From contig NW_027195260.1 in assembly GCF_038502225.1 (NCBI RefSeq), positions 183,183 through 247,182 of the forward strand: a stretch of 64,000 nt of DNA, in the 5' to 3' direction. Positions 48,692 to 59,610 of the stretch are shown in pieces. Position 1 is the stretch's first letter, and the number at the start of each line of letters is the position of its first letter. The stretch comes from Cherax quadricarinatus (lineage: Eukaryota; Arthropoda; Malacostraca; Decapoda; Parastacidae). The notes beneath the pieces were generated by a model. That model had not been told where the DNA came from and did not search any database. It was given only the letters and a program-made list of their open reading frames with translations. Both the position numbers and the translations under genes were made by a program.

Positions 48692-49269
48692 TTAAGTGGC
48701 TTTTGAGAAGAATCTTAAATTGATTTTCAGACCAGGTTACTTTAGTATCTTCTGGTAATGAATTCCATGTTTTGGGGCTCTTTATGTGCATAGAGTTTTT
48801 ACACAGTATGATATGGATACGAGGTACATCAAAATGAGATCTGTGCCTTGTGTTGTGGTCATGTGTCCTGTAACGGTTGGTGAGAAGTTTGAGTGGAGGG
48901 TTTATATTTGCGTGTATTGTTCTGTGTATGTAGTAGGCACATGACTAAGTGTGGATGTTCTTAATGGTGAGCAGATTTAGACTTTTGAAAATTGGTGGAG
49001 TATGCTGGTGGGAGTGGAAATCTGTTATTATTCTGACTGCTGCCTTTTTCTGGGTTATTAGAGGTCTTAGGTGATTTAATGTTGTTGATCCCCATGCACA
49101 AATTCCATATGTGAGATAAGGGTATATGAGTGAGTGGTACTGTGCCCGGAGAGCTAATTGTGGAACATAGTACCGTATCTTTGATAGTATGCCTACAGTC
49201 TTAGAGATTTTCTTGGTGATTTATTGTATATGTCAGTGGAACGCCTTCCATCTGAGCAAAAAAACTAAT

Positions 49270-49990
49270 GGAAAAATAAATAAATAAAGAAACGACTCTA
49301 GGAATAATAAGAATAATGACTCTTTGAGGATTTTACTTAAAATTTAAATATAATAAAAAATGGCCTTTGGTTCTAGTGCTGTAGTTGGGAAGGAGTAGGT
49401 AAGGCCCTGGATGAATCTCTGATGTTTAAGACAATGTAAGTAATCCTGGGTGGATGGTAACAGTCCGGTGTTCTGGAATCTCCCCTACCACTTGGTTGGA
49501 GCACCACAAGTAGAATAAATAAGGGCCGGTAGTAGTCGGATAATGTTAATTTGTCCATTTAACAAGTACATATCTTGCTCCTTTGTCTGGCGTCTACCCT
49601 GGATGACCACGCCAGGAACAGAGCTGGTAATAAGAAAAAACGAACTGGTTATTAAATGGTTATGATAATATAACACTTAAGAACGAAAAAGAGTGGTAAA
49701 TACAAAAATCATTACTGGTAACCAGCAAACAAAAAGCAATGAACAGTAATACTCCTGGTAGATCACCCTACCTGATCAGGAGAAGAGTGGAGGTGAAGTG
49801 ACTCTCCAAAATTCAACCCACACCAGGTAAAGTCAATACTACCAGGAGTAGAAATTGAAACAAATCAGACACCAGGAACTAGAGTTTTGCCCCAGCCTGC
49901 TAGAGGGGAGGAATGCGTGGCGTAACTCGCTAATTGTTCCTTGTTGCCTGAACAACTCTAACCCCACTTACAACCCACTTTTCCCTCACA
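49270..49990 (-). repeat. Presumed 3' LTR of the gypsy-like element
   Basis: Starts TGTGAGGGAA on the minus strand, directly after the purine tract GGAAGGGGG at 50002-49994. About 600-720 bp of noncoding sequence follows. The 5' LTR is outside or destroyed, so the far end (somewhere between 49265 and 49370) cannot be fixed. Confidence 0.55.
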
Positions 49991-50049
49991 ATACCCCCTT
50001 CCAAAACTTATGGACAGAATTAATAAGTAACTTAGCAGAAGGAAAAGAA

Positions 50050-51363
50050 CTATGTACAACCTCCGCTCAGCCAATCTGAAAAGTGGTTTTCAGAGCCAGA
50101 TATATATACAACTTTAAACTTATAGGGCTGAATAGCCAAAGCCCATCTCAAGAGTCTGCTATTTGAACCTTTAAAGGTTTCCAAGTACATCAGTGGCTTG
50201 TGATCTGTTTCAAGCACAAAGGGTTTTCCGTATAGGTAGTATTTGAATCTACTTATACCCCATACTAATGCGTAACATTCTTTCTCCGCAGTGGAGTATC
50301 TTTCTTCTCTGGGCAGAAGCTTCTTACTGGTGAAAGATACTGGGAAAGGAGTCTCCTCATAATGCTGAAGCATTACAGCTCTGAGTCCAGAATGGGAGGC
50401 ATCTGTTCGGAGACAAAATTTTTTATTAATATCTGGTAATTTTAGGACAGGGGGTCGGAAAATATTCTTTTAATTTCTTTGAAGCTTTGGATGGCTTCTT
50501 CAGAACAACTAAGAGGTTCCTTGACACCCTTTTTTAAATAGTCTGTGAGAACTGAAGTCAAACTACCTAAATTTGGTACAAAACTTCTGTAGAAATTTAC
50601 GGATCCAAGGAAACTTCTTAACAACTTTTTTGTAGCAGGGAATGTACTTTCTAAAATGGCTTTAGTCTTATTAGGAAGAGGTGATAAATTGTTGTCAGAG
50701 ATAATGAACCTGAGTATTGTACCTCAGGATATCCAAGAAAGCACTTCTGTGGCTTGACTGTAAGGCCATGAGTTCTTAGTCTTCTCAAAACGAGCGACAA
50801 TGTAGTTAGATGGTCTTCCCAGACATGTGTCATGATATAAATATCAAAATACACTGAGACATTCTTGAGATCAGAAAGGACTATTCTCATAAGCCTAATA
50901 TACGTGGCACATGCGGTAACCAAGCCGAAAGGCATTGTGCAATATTGCATTAGTCCTCTATGAGTAGGGAAAGACGTGTATGGTTTTGAGCCTGGGTGTA
51001 TTGGCACTTGATGGTATGCTTTTGAGATATCTAACTCCGAGAAGAATTTACAGTCATGGAATTTATATAAGTCATGATCGATTACTGGCATGGGTTCTGC
51101 ATCCCATTTATGATAGTAGTTAAATAACGAAAATCTTGTGCCACTCTGTAAGAATTGTCTGGTTTCTTAACCATAACAACTGGTGAACAGAAAGCTGATT
51201 TAGAAGGTTCTATGATATTTAATTTTAATAGTTTGTCAACTTCATTATCAAATGTTTTCCGTAAGTGAACGGGAACAGGGTAGATTTTCCGCCTTACTGG
51301 TTCATGATCTGACATTTCAATCTTGTGTACAACAGTGGTCATAAGTCCTGGGATCTCTGCAAA
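50050..51363 (-). pseudogene. Gypsy-like reverse transcriptase and RNase H, broken
   Basis: RT begins after element C2 with EIPGLMTTVVHKIEM and continues with PVPVHLRKTF, IIEPSKSAFCSPVVMVKK, FSELDISKAYHQVPIH and MPFGL. The catalytic box reads VYFDIYIM where gypsy elements have Y/F-x-D-D, so a codon for the second Asp is missing. Frameshifts lie near 51120, 50640 and 50440. RNase H (about 50405-50050) has TDASHSG, AEKECYALVWGI and ETDHKPL, with the usual acidic residues. It would use the element RNA to make cDNA in cytoplasmic particles. As it stands it is inactive both by frameshift and by loss of the active-site Asp. Confidence 0.88.
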
Positions 51364-51365
51364 TA

Positions 51366-52890
51366 CAGGAGGGCCCCACTTATACGGTGGGTTAGGTTCC
51401 AGGCTACCGCCATAAAGTGGAACACCCTTTTTTTCCACTTACAAATGCATACAAACACTAGATAACAAGTTTACACTAACATATATTATGTTAGCAATAG
51501 AACCAGGCATCAAAAAACAATAAAAAAGTACAATACACACACAGTGCACTCATTACTTACCTTAAAATATTTATAGTCTTAATCTAGGGTGAGACAAGTA
51601 GTATTTATTGTAAGAAATCAAGTGTGGTATGTATGGTGTCAGCCAGGCTACCATACCAGGCCACCCCACCCACACATACTATTCTATGATATTAAGCATC
51701 CCAGAGCGATAAAATGTATATACAGTTCACTCATTACTTACCTTAAAATATAGGGTGAGATGAGTAGTATTTATTGTAAAATATCAAGTGTGGTATGTAT
51801 GGTAGTCAGCCAGGCTACCATACCAGGCCAACCCACCCACACATACTATTGTATGATATTTAAGCATCCCAGAGCGATAAAATGTATATACAGTTCACTC
51901 ATTACTTACCTTAAAATATAGGGTGAGATGAGTAGTATTTATTGTAAAAAATCAAGTGTGGTATGTATGGTAGTCAGCCAGGCTACCATACCAGAGAGAA
52001 AGAATGAGTGCATGAGAGAGGACAGGCGCAGAGTTACGTAAACAAACCAGGCGAAGGTAAGTTTTGTAAACAGTGTACACGTCTGGTTTGTGTACAAGTT
52101 ACATTGTGTACAGGTTGTCTCTACATTGATATGGTAGAATAAATAAAGAAGAACACTCCCATTCTCATGTAACATCATTTTGAGAAGAAATGATGCTCTG
52201 AGTGAAGGCAATGGAAGTAAGTCACTCTGACTTTTTTGGGTTATCCTAGGTTCTCTACACATATGTTGTTATGTATTTATGTTATGTATCGTGTTTATTA
52301 TATAATTTTGAAAAAAAATATCACGGATGGATTAATGAAAATGTGTATATTAATGTAATATACAACATTTAATGATACACCGAGCTCAGACAGCGTAAAC
52401 AAACTGAACAGGTTGTGGACGATCACTCGGTCAGGCGAAATAGACGGTATTAATACGTGTCCAGTTTTAGTTCATTCATGTACATTTGTAAGAGTTTGTG
52501 AAACTTTTACCTTATAATATTTTTATTATTATAATAATTAAATCACGAAACAAATACTCTTACACTGTGTACAAGTTAGTACAGAATTATAGCTATAAAG
52601 TGAAGGCATACGAAAGGAATATTTTTCTACAGTTATCCCTAGCAACAGGTGACGGGCTAGAGAAAACGTAATTCTTCCGACACTTCTACAAACCATTTGG
52701 TAAACATCTCGTATATATTTGTATAAATTTTTATACTGTGGGTGCATGTATCATGTTTGTGTGTTACATAATGTGTTTCTTATATAATTTTGAAAAAAAT
52801 ATCATAGATAGATTAAGGGAAATGTCTATATTAACGTAATATGCGACATTAATGCGCCCAAGAGATTATTATTATTACTATTATTATTAC

Positions 52891-52948
<58 letters not shown>

Positions 52949-53282
52949 GCATCAAGAGTAGAGAGACTCTTAGTGATTTTAATGTGTACCTACATGCCAG
53001 CACAGTGTGTAAGTTTATTTAGGTACAGGTGTACACAAGTTTAATTATCAAGTACAATACATATAAAATATAAAATAACTTTAAAACACTTGAAATTTTG
53101 GAAAGTTTCCAGACATAATAAGGAGATGTGCTCAGGGAGAATGTAAACAAACTCGGTGGGCCGCTGTGACCGTATTAGAAAGACAGGTGGGGGGAGCCGT
53201 ATAGCGAGTTTTGGTCATAATTTGAAATGTCCGTATTAGCGGAACGCCGTAAAGCAAAACGCCATAAAGCGGGGCCCTCCTG
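51366..53282 (-). mobile_element. Element C2 inserted in the gypsy-like element
   Basis: 1917 bp with ends CAGGAGGGCCCC and GGGGCCCTCCTG, TA duplicated at 51364-51365 and 53283-53284. Opposite orientation to C1 at 8937-10780. It separates the integrase C-terminus from the RT: the coding sense on each side continues in the gypsy element. Contains a ~168-180-bp tandem repeat at 51541-51995 and an (ATT)n at 52866-52948. No transposase. Confidence 0.9.
51541..51995. repeat. ~170-bp tandem repeat inside C2
   Basis: ACAGT.CACTCATTACTTACC starts at about 51541, 51720 and 51889, each followed by TAGTATTTATTGTA and GGCTACCATACCAGG. The third copy is cut off near 51995. C1 has one copy only. Confidence 0.85.
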
Positions 53283-53284
53283 TA

Positions 53285-54560
53285 CATCAGAAAATGTATT
53301 TACTAAGGCACTTACTTGAGACTTTTGTTTATTTGATAGTTTGTTGTTGATGTTGACATCTGAGTTATTCGGTGAAGGATCATCCGTTAAGATGTCCAGT
53401 AGTTCCTTCGATTCTGTAAGAGACTCATCATCTATAATACAAACTTTACATTCATACGAATCACCACTTGTAACTACGCTGTAAGATGTATTATCTTCAT
53501 CAAAGGAATTTAAACAAAGATTAACTTCTCTACGGTGGTACTGTTTCAAAATATTGACATGATACATTCTTTCCTTACCCTTGATATCCAAGAGATAATC
53601 TACCTTATTACAGACCTTCACTAGTTTATACAGTCCATGCCAGGTAATTAGCAATTTGTTGGATTTGTCAGGTAGAAGAACTAAAACTTCATCACCAATA
53701 TTAAACTTACGCTTGGAGCTTTTATGGTCAAAATAGGTCTTGTAGGTTTCCATAGACATCTTTAGGTTTTTAATGACCAAATCGGCGGTTTCTTCCAATC
53801 TTTCCCTCAGATCTAAAAGAAACTGATAACTGTTTTGAACTTCAGGGTTAATATCTTTGGACCATAGTTCATTCAAGATAAATAGTGGTCCACGAGCTTG
53901 TCTCGCATAAAGCAATTCAAAAGGGAAATAACCAAGGGAATCACTTGGAATCTCAAGCATTGTGAAAAGAGCACATGGTAGAAATCTATGCCAATCGGTT
54001 GGTTTAAGAATACATAGTTTCTTTAATATTGACTTTAGGATGGCATGTTGTCGCTCCACTCTTCCGTTACACATTGGATGGTAAGGTGTAGTGAAAAGAG
54101 GTTTAACACCCACAAGTTGATAAACCTGTTCCTTTAATTCTGAAGTGAATTGTGCCCCTTGATCCGACAGAATTTCACGAGGTATACCTACACATGAAAA
54201 ATTAGAAAATAAGGCTTCTGCGACTTCTATGGACGTAATGGATTTTTAAGGGTACCGCCTCGGGGAAGCTGGATGCATAGTCAATCATAGTTAAAATATA
54301 TTTATGACCTGATGAGTGAGGAGTGATAGGACCAACTATATCTACTGCAACTCTTGCAAAAGAGACTGAGAAAATTGGCATCTTTACCATAGGAACTCTC
54401 TTAGTTCTACCCTTTTGTGAGGAAAGTTGACATACGTGACATGATCTACAGTACTTGTAGATGTCAGAGGACATACTAGACCAGAAATATAGGTCTTTGA
54501 TCTTATTATAGGTTTTCCTGTGTGAAAAATGGCCAGAGACTGGTAGGTCATGAGAAATCT
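53285..54560 (-). pseudogene. Gypsy-like integrase, one frameshift
   Basis: N-terminal HHCC zinc-binding domain: His in HDLPVSGHFSH, then CRSCHVC. Catalytic core: first Asp in VDIVGP, then MIDYASSFPEA. After a one-base shift at an A run near 54243 the second Asp follows in LSDQGAQF and the catalytic Glu in NGRVERQHAILK. The C-terminal part has FNIGDEVLVLLPDKSNKL and LDIKGKERMYHVNILK, the GPY/F-like region of gypsy integrases. It continues without a break toward the RT until element C2. Family A copy A2 (54565-55640) cuts it just before the zinc-binding domain. Inserts cDNA into the genome in intact elements; here broken only by the shift and the insertions. Confidence 0.88.
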
Positions 54561-54564
54561 TTAA

Positions 54565-55640
54565 CCCTTTCAGGGTCCAAGGCCCAAATCTGGAGTCACG
54601 CACCAGTGTCCAAGAATTTTTAAAAAAAAAAATTTGTTATTTTTTCTTATGAAATCGTAGATAATCTTTTTGTGAAGGTAATAAAACAAAAAGTACGAAA
54701 TTTGGTGGAAAATTGACGAAATTATGCTCTCGCGAATTTTGATGTGTCAGCGATATTTACGAATCGGCGATTTTGCCGACTTTGACTCCCATTTTAGGCC
54801 AATTACATTATTCCAATCAACCAAATTCTTAGCTATTTCACTAGTATTACTTCTATTCTATCGATTGAGCACAAGAAATCGCCAAGTCAACTGTTTCAAC
54901 TACAAAATAAAGTGATCGGAAATTGTTAATTTGGCCAATTTAACACAAAGTTCAAAATATTCCAATTTCAAAATAGGGTCCAGAATGAACAATGTAGGCA
55001 TTCCTGGCACTAAACTAACATTTCCTCTGTTCATTAGTTATGTTTTGAGGCTTTACAAATAAATTCCATTTTGATTTTTTATTCACATAATGAATTTTTA
55101 TTCACACCAAAAAATAGAAGATTTACTCTTATGCAATACTGTAATAATTGTATAAATATCATCACCATATTTGTGAATGTATATTAGACCCACCAGCTGA
55201 CGTGTATTAGATGTGTGAGGTCGTTTGTTTACTCTTGAATATTGGCAAAAATTTAACATTTCCGCTACTTTGAGCTCAGTTTCAAGCCATTTCCAATGCT
55301 GAAACCAATCAAAATCATCTCTATTTCTGTAATATGTCTTCCATTCTATCAAATGAGTCCAAGAAATCGCAAATACAACTATAAAAAACATACGAAAAAA
55401 CACTGCAAAGTTGCTGTTTTAATCGAAAAAACATGATTTCATTTTTTTTCTCTCATTATATACAGTGTGCTGCAGGATCTGTTTTATGTGGTGCACACAT
55501 ACCACATAGATGTATTCTATCATATCTAGGCCCAAATGTACCACTCACAGTTTATCAGAGTGAGCTGAGCTCGTGGCATAGATCTACGGTTTGGACCCTG
55601 AACGTAAAGCCGTAGATCTATGGGACGGACCCTGAAAGGG
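54565..55640. mobile_element. piggyBac-type family A element, copy A2
   Basis: 1076 bp with ends CCCTTTCAGGGTCC and GGACCCTGAAAGGG, TTAA at 54561-54564 and 55641-55644. Very similar to A1 without the nested MITE, so it serves as the empty-site reference. Inserted in the gypsy integrase region; deleting it and one TTAA rejoins the frame. Confidence 0.92.
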
Positions 55641-55644
55641 TTAA

Positions 55645-55906
55645 AATAGTTTCCCGGCAATCCCTCGGAATGAGTAACAGATTTTGACCCACGTCATTGG
55701 GTTTATCTGCTGACACTATAGTCTTGTACAGTAGATCATGTTTGAACTCAAACTTATAAGAAAATTTCTTTCTTTGTATCACGTTGCCATTTAAAGCTTA
55801 CTTACGAATTTTCTCTAAAGAAGGACAAGTCTTTTGAAGACCCTCTAAATCAATGTGAGACAGCTCAATAGGTTTTCTTTTGGAAAGAACTAATGGGTTG
55901 ATAGGT
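55645..55906 (-). pseudogene. Gypsy-like linker before integrase
   Basis: Minus-strand coding sense between protease and integrase, with KRKPIELSHIDLEGL, then an in-frame TAA near 55800, then KFEFKHDLLYKTI and LLLIPRDCRE. The latter part resembles the segment that precedes integrase in gypsy polyproteins. It ends at the A2 insertion. Confidence 0.65.
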
Positions 55907-55962
55907 TTTACCTTAGACTGGGCTGTATAGCCCTTGTGGCTTAGCGCTTCTTTTTGAATATA

Positions 55963-58298
55963 CAGTGGACCCCCGCATAACGATGGCATCACATAGCGAT
56001 TTTTCCGCATACCGATTACTTTTATCGCAAAATTTTTGCCGCGCATACCGATTAAAAACCCGCTCACCGATTTTCGTCCGAGACGCGTCCAATGTGCCCT
56101 CAGCCAGCCTCACATGTGCCGCCCGTCCCATTGTTTACCAGCCAGCCTCCGCGGTAACATCCAAGCATACACAAGGAATATTTCGTATTATTACAGTATT
56201 TTCGGTGCTGTTTCTGGAAAATAAGTGACCATGGGCCCCAAGAAAGCTTCTAGTGCCAACCCTACACCTCAAAGGGTAAGAATTACTATAGAAATGAAGA
56301 AAGAGATAATTGATAAGTATGAAAGTGGAGTGCGTATAGCCGACCTAGTCAAGCTGTACAAGAAACCCCAATCAACCATCGCTACTATTGTGGGCACCAG
56401 AAAGACAATCAAGGAAGCTGTTCTTGCCAAAGGTTCAACTGTGTTTTCGAAACAAAGATCGCAAGTGATGGAAGATGTTGAGAGACTCTTATTGGTGTGG
56501 ATAAATGAAAAACAGCTAGCAGGAGATAGCATCTCTCAAGCGATCATATGTGAAAAGGCTAGGAAGTTGCATGAGGATTTAATTAAAAAAATGCCTGCAA
56601 CTAGTGATGATGTGAGTGAATTTAAGGCCAGCAAAGGTTGGTTTGAGAGATTTAAGAAGCGTAGTGGCATCCATAGTGTGATAAGGCATGGTGAGGCTGC
56701 CAGTTCGGACCACAAAGCGGCTGAAAAATATGTGCAGGAATTCAAGGAGTACATAGAAACTGAAGGACTGAAACCTGAACAAGTGTTTAATTGTGATGAA
56801 ACAGGCCTGTTCTGGAAGAAAATGCCAAGCAGGACCTACATTACTCAGGAGGAAAAGGCACTCCCAGGACATAAGCCTATGAAAGACAGGCTTACTTTGT
56901 TGATGTGTGCCAATGCTACTGGTGATTGCAAAGTGAAGCCTTTATTAGTGTATCACTCTGAAACTCCCAGAGCGTTCAGGCAAAAGAATGTCCTCAAGGA
57001 TAATTTGTGTGTGCTGTGGAGGGCAAACAGTAAGGCATGGGTCACTAGGGAATTTTTCTATAACTGGTTACACCATGCATTTGCCCCCAATGTGAAAAAT
57101 TACCTAACTGAAAAGAAATTAGAACTTAAGTGCCTCCTGGTGTTAGACAATGCCCCTGGTCATCCTACAGACGTGGCAGAGCGACTTTATGGGGACATGA
57201 GCTTCATTAAGGTGAAGTTTTTGCCTCCTAATACCACTCCTCTCCTGCAGCCCATGGACCAGCAGGTTATTTCCAACTTCAAGAAACTGTACACAAAAGC
57301 TCTGTTTGAAAGGTGCTTTGTAATGACCTCAGAAACTCAACTGACTCTAAGAGAGTTTTGGAGAGATCACTTTAATATCCTCAATTGTGTAAACCTTATA
57401 GGTAAGGCTTGGGAGGAAGTGACTAAGAGGACCTTGAACTCTGCTTGGAAGAAACTGTGGCCAGAATGTGTAGACAAAAGGGATTTTGAAGGGTTTGAGG
57501 CTAACCCTGAGAATCCTGTGCCAGTTGAGGAATCCATTGTGGCATTGGGAAAGTCCTTGGGGTTGGAGGTTAGTGGGGAGGATGTGGAAGAGTTGGTGGA
57601 GGAGGACAATGAAGAACTAACCACTGATGAGCTGATAGATCAACTTCAAGAGCAAGAGGCCAGACCTGGGGAAACTGGTTCAGAGGAGGGGAGAGAGAAA
57701 TTGAAGAAGTTGCCTACTACAAAGATAAAGGAAATCTGTGCAAAGTGGCTTGAAGTGCAAACCTTCATGGATGAAAATCACCCTCACACAGCTATTGCAA
57801 GCCGTGCTGGTGATTATTACACTGACAATGTTGTGAAACACTTTAGGCAAGTCATAAAGGAACGAGAGGTACAGGCCACTATGGACAGATATCTTGTGCG
57901 AAAGAAGTCCAGTGACTCTGAAGCTGGCCCTAGTGGCATTAAAAAAAGAAGGGAAGTAACCCCAGAAAAGGACTTACTACCTCAAGTCCTAATGGAAGGG
58001 GATTCCCCTTCTAAACAGTAAGAAGATAATGCTCTCCCCTCCTCCCATCCCATCAATCATCACCAGATCTTCAATAAAAGTAAGTGTCATGTAATTGTGC
58101 ATGCCTTTTTCAGTTTGTGTGTATTAAAATTAACATTTCATGTGGTAAAAAAAATTTTTTTTCATACTTTTGGGCGTCTTGCACGGATTAATTTTATTTC
58201 CATTATTTCTTATGGGGAAAATTCATTCACATAACGATTATTTCGCATAACAATTATCCCTCTTGCACGGATTAAAATCGTTAACCGGGGGTCCACTG
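55963..58298 (+). mobile_element. Intact-looking Tigger DNA transposon
   Basis: 2336 bp, ends CAGTGGACCCCCGCATAACG and CGTTAACCGGGGGTCCACTG, perfect inverted repeats at the tips with TA on both sides (55961-55962, 58299-58300). Subterminal CGCATA.CGATTA words repeat at both ends and probably are transposase binding sites. Contains one uninterrupted transposase gene. This is the youngest-looking autonomous element in the window. Confidence 0.93.
56231..58021 (+). CDS. Tigger/pogo transposase, complete ORF
   Basis: 596 residues, chosen start ATG in GTGACCATGG (good eukaryotic context); an in-frame GTG six bases upstream is not needed. Residues 12-62 are a psq-like helix-turn-helix (RVRITIEMKKEIIDKYESG), and 80-150 a CENP-B-type second DNA-binding domain (FKASKGWFERFKKRSGIHSV). 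Residues 180-370 form the DDE_1 nuclease with Asp189 in NCDETG, Asp306 in LLVLDNAPGHP and Asp343 in LLQPMDQQVI, 36 residues between the last two. The C-terminal third is acidic (EDVEELVEEDNEELTTDEL) and ends in a Ser/Lys-rich tail. The family binds its terminal repeats and cuts and pastes at TA in the nucleus. No stop or frameshift, catalytic residues complete, ends intact: possibly active, or inactivated only recently. Confidence 0.95.
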   Translation: MGPKKASSANPTPQRVRITIEMKKEIIDKYESGVRIADLVKLYKKPQSTIATIVGTRKTIKEAVLAKGSTVFSKQRSQVMEDVERLLLVWINEKQLAGDSISQAIICEKARKLHEDLIKKMPATSDDVSEFKASKGWFERFKKRSGIHSVIRHGEAASSDHKAAEKYVQEFKEYIETEGLKPEQVFNCDETGLFWKKMPSRTYITQEEKALPGHKPMKDRLTLLMCANATGDCKVKPLLVYHSETPRAFRQKNVLKDNLCVLWRANSKAWVTREFFYNWLHHAFAPNVKNYLTEKKLELKCLLVLDNAPGHPTDVAERLYGDMSFIKVKFLPPNTTPLLQPMDQQVISNFKKLYTKALFERCFVMTSETQLTLREFWRDHFNILNCVNLIGKAWEEVTKRTLNSAWKKLWPECVDKRDFEGFEANPENPVPVEESIVALGKSLGLEVSGEDVEELVEEDNEELTTDELIDQLQEQEARPGETGSEEGREKLKKLPTTKIKEICAKWLEVQTFMDENHPHTAIASRAGDYYTDNVVKHFRQVIKEREVQATMDRYLVRKKSSDSEAGPSGIKKRREVTPEKDLLPQVLMEGDSPSKQ

Positions 58299-58321
58299 TA
58301 ATAATAATTTACCTTAGACTG

Positions 58322-59253
58322 AGCTCTGGTAAGGACGTTAATTGTGTCCTGTTGCTGAAAAGATTTTGTCACACTTAGTTTTTCATTGGTTTCTGCATTT
58401 TCCGGTTTTGGTGACTGACTTACTAAGGGTGTTCCCCGAGTTTTGTAATTATCAGCTCTCTGATTGAAGTTATCCAACTGAATCACTTCTGGAGCTATCT
58501 GTGAAGAAACAGAAGTATTAAGTTCCAACCCTTTCTTGGAAACTCTTCCAAATTCCAAATAGTCTCTTTCAGATGGGAAAGTATCCCCTTGTATGTTCCC
58601 AACCAAAACAGAACATGAGGTTATCGGGGCAACTACTGCATCTACCCATCCTGAGAACCATTTGCACCTTATGAAACATCTTACTGTTGGAAAAGAATCA
58701 CTTCTTCCTAAATAGTCAGTTAATTTAGTGGTCTTACAATGTGATGAATCTAGGTTAGGGAAAAGCTTACTCGAGATAACAATACAGGAACATCCGGTGT
58801 CTCTAAGAATTGTTGACACATTCATGCCATTGACTGTACCTTCACTAAGAGTTGCATTGATATTAGATTCTGTGAAACACTTAACGATATTCTCACCTTT
58901 TTTCTTAGGACAATCGGGCCGTCTATGGCCCAATTCATTACAGTTGAAACACTTTACTGTGAAGGCTGTGGAATTATTCTTGGCGGAGGTTTTGGATCCC
59001 TTAGATTGCTTAGGCACAACAGACTTATATCTGCTATGCTCTTTAGGGTAGTTATTATGAGCACACGCATATATATCAGCAGCTTGTGCCATTTCCGCAG
59101 CCGTATGAATGTTTCTTTCTTTAATGAATATTTGTAAATCAGAGTTTACAGGAGAAAGGAATTGATCTCTTACCATCATGTCTCGTAAAGATTCGAAATT
59201 GTGGTCAACTTCAGCACTATCAATCCACGAATCAAATAATCTGAAAAGTGTTG
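58322..59253 (-). pseudogene. Gypsy-like Gag C-terminus, zinc knuckle and protease
   Basis: The open frame reads from the B2 junction (59253) to the Tigger-bearing insertion. The capsid-like part (FDSWIDSAEVDHNFESL, MVRDQFLSP) is followed by a basic stretch and a CCHC knuckle CFNCNELGHRRPDC (C-x2-C-x4-H-x4-C, about 58951-58910). The aspartic protease then has its active site in LRDTGCSCIVISS (about 58805). Gag packages RNA and the protease cuts the polyprotein. The frame itself is unbroken here; it is interrupted only by the insertions at either side. Gag and protease share one frame, as in Gmr1-like and many gypsy elements. Confidence 0.88.
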
Positions 59254-59474
59254 TTAACCCTTTGACTGTTTCCGACGTATAAATACGTCTTACGAGCCAA
59301 TGTTTCTGACGTATTTATACGCATAAATTCTAGCAGCTTCAAATCAAGCAGGAGAAAGCTGGTAGGCCCACATGTGAGAGAATGGGTCTCCCTGGTCAGT
59401 GTGCACCATATAAAAAAAATCGGGGAGCCAGTGGTGCATTGTGGGAATGCCATTTCAGTTGTCCTTTTTCAGCA

Positions 59475-59610
59475 TGTCTAGCGGTAAGAAATGTGATTCC
59501 CCAGCAAATCTGGGACTCTTCTCTTCCCAAGTGATGCTCTAACACAGATGGAAGTGTCAGTGAAGATCAATTTCATGATTTGGAGGAGTTTGAGACCAAA
59601 AGCAATGAAG
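59475..59610 (+). pseudogene. piggyBac-like N-terminal remnant in B2
   Basis: ATG at 59475 gives MSSGKKCDSPANLG, then the frame breaks near 59530. In another frame the SNTDGSVSEDQF segment corresponds to SNTDGSDSEDEF of B1. The acidic sense (DLEEFETKSNE) then runs into the GGA array. Shorter than in B1 and non-functional. Confidence 0.45.

Larger units (their letters stand above)
47300..49240 (-). mobile_element. 5'-truncated LINE (family 2) with inserted MITE
   Basis: On the minus strand the sequence encodes a non-LTR RT C-terminal region: YHSLIYPYLTYGICAWGS, LITQKKAAVRIIT, then WNSLPEDTK and FKILLKSHL. Damage includes an in-frame stop near 48945. It is interrupted at TTAA by the family A element 47395-48691. 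The coding sense resumes on the other side, and the copy ends in an (AAT)n-type tail near 47300. The same family occurs at 61500-62506. Clade assignment (CR1/L2-like) is tentative. Confidence 0.75.
55907..58321 (-). mobile_element. Retroposed tail fragment with 14-bp duplication, split by Tigger
   Basis: TTTACCTTAGACTG occurs at 55907-55920 and 58308-58321. Between the copies, outside the Tigger, remain 42 bp (GGCTGTATAGCCC..TTAGCGCTTC..TTTTTGAATA) and an ATAATAAT tail. This has the form of a very short non-LTR retroposition product (target duplication plus AAT-type tail) inserted in the gypsy element and later hit by the Tigger. Confidence 0.75.

Noticed and set aside
55921..55962. tRNA gene
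   Set aside because: The 42-bp stretch has no cloverleaf or A/B boxes that I can see; it fits a retroposed tail.
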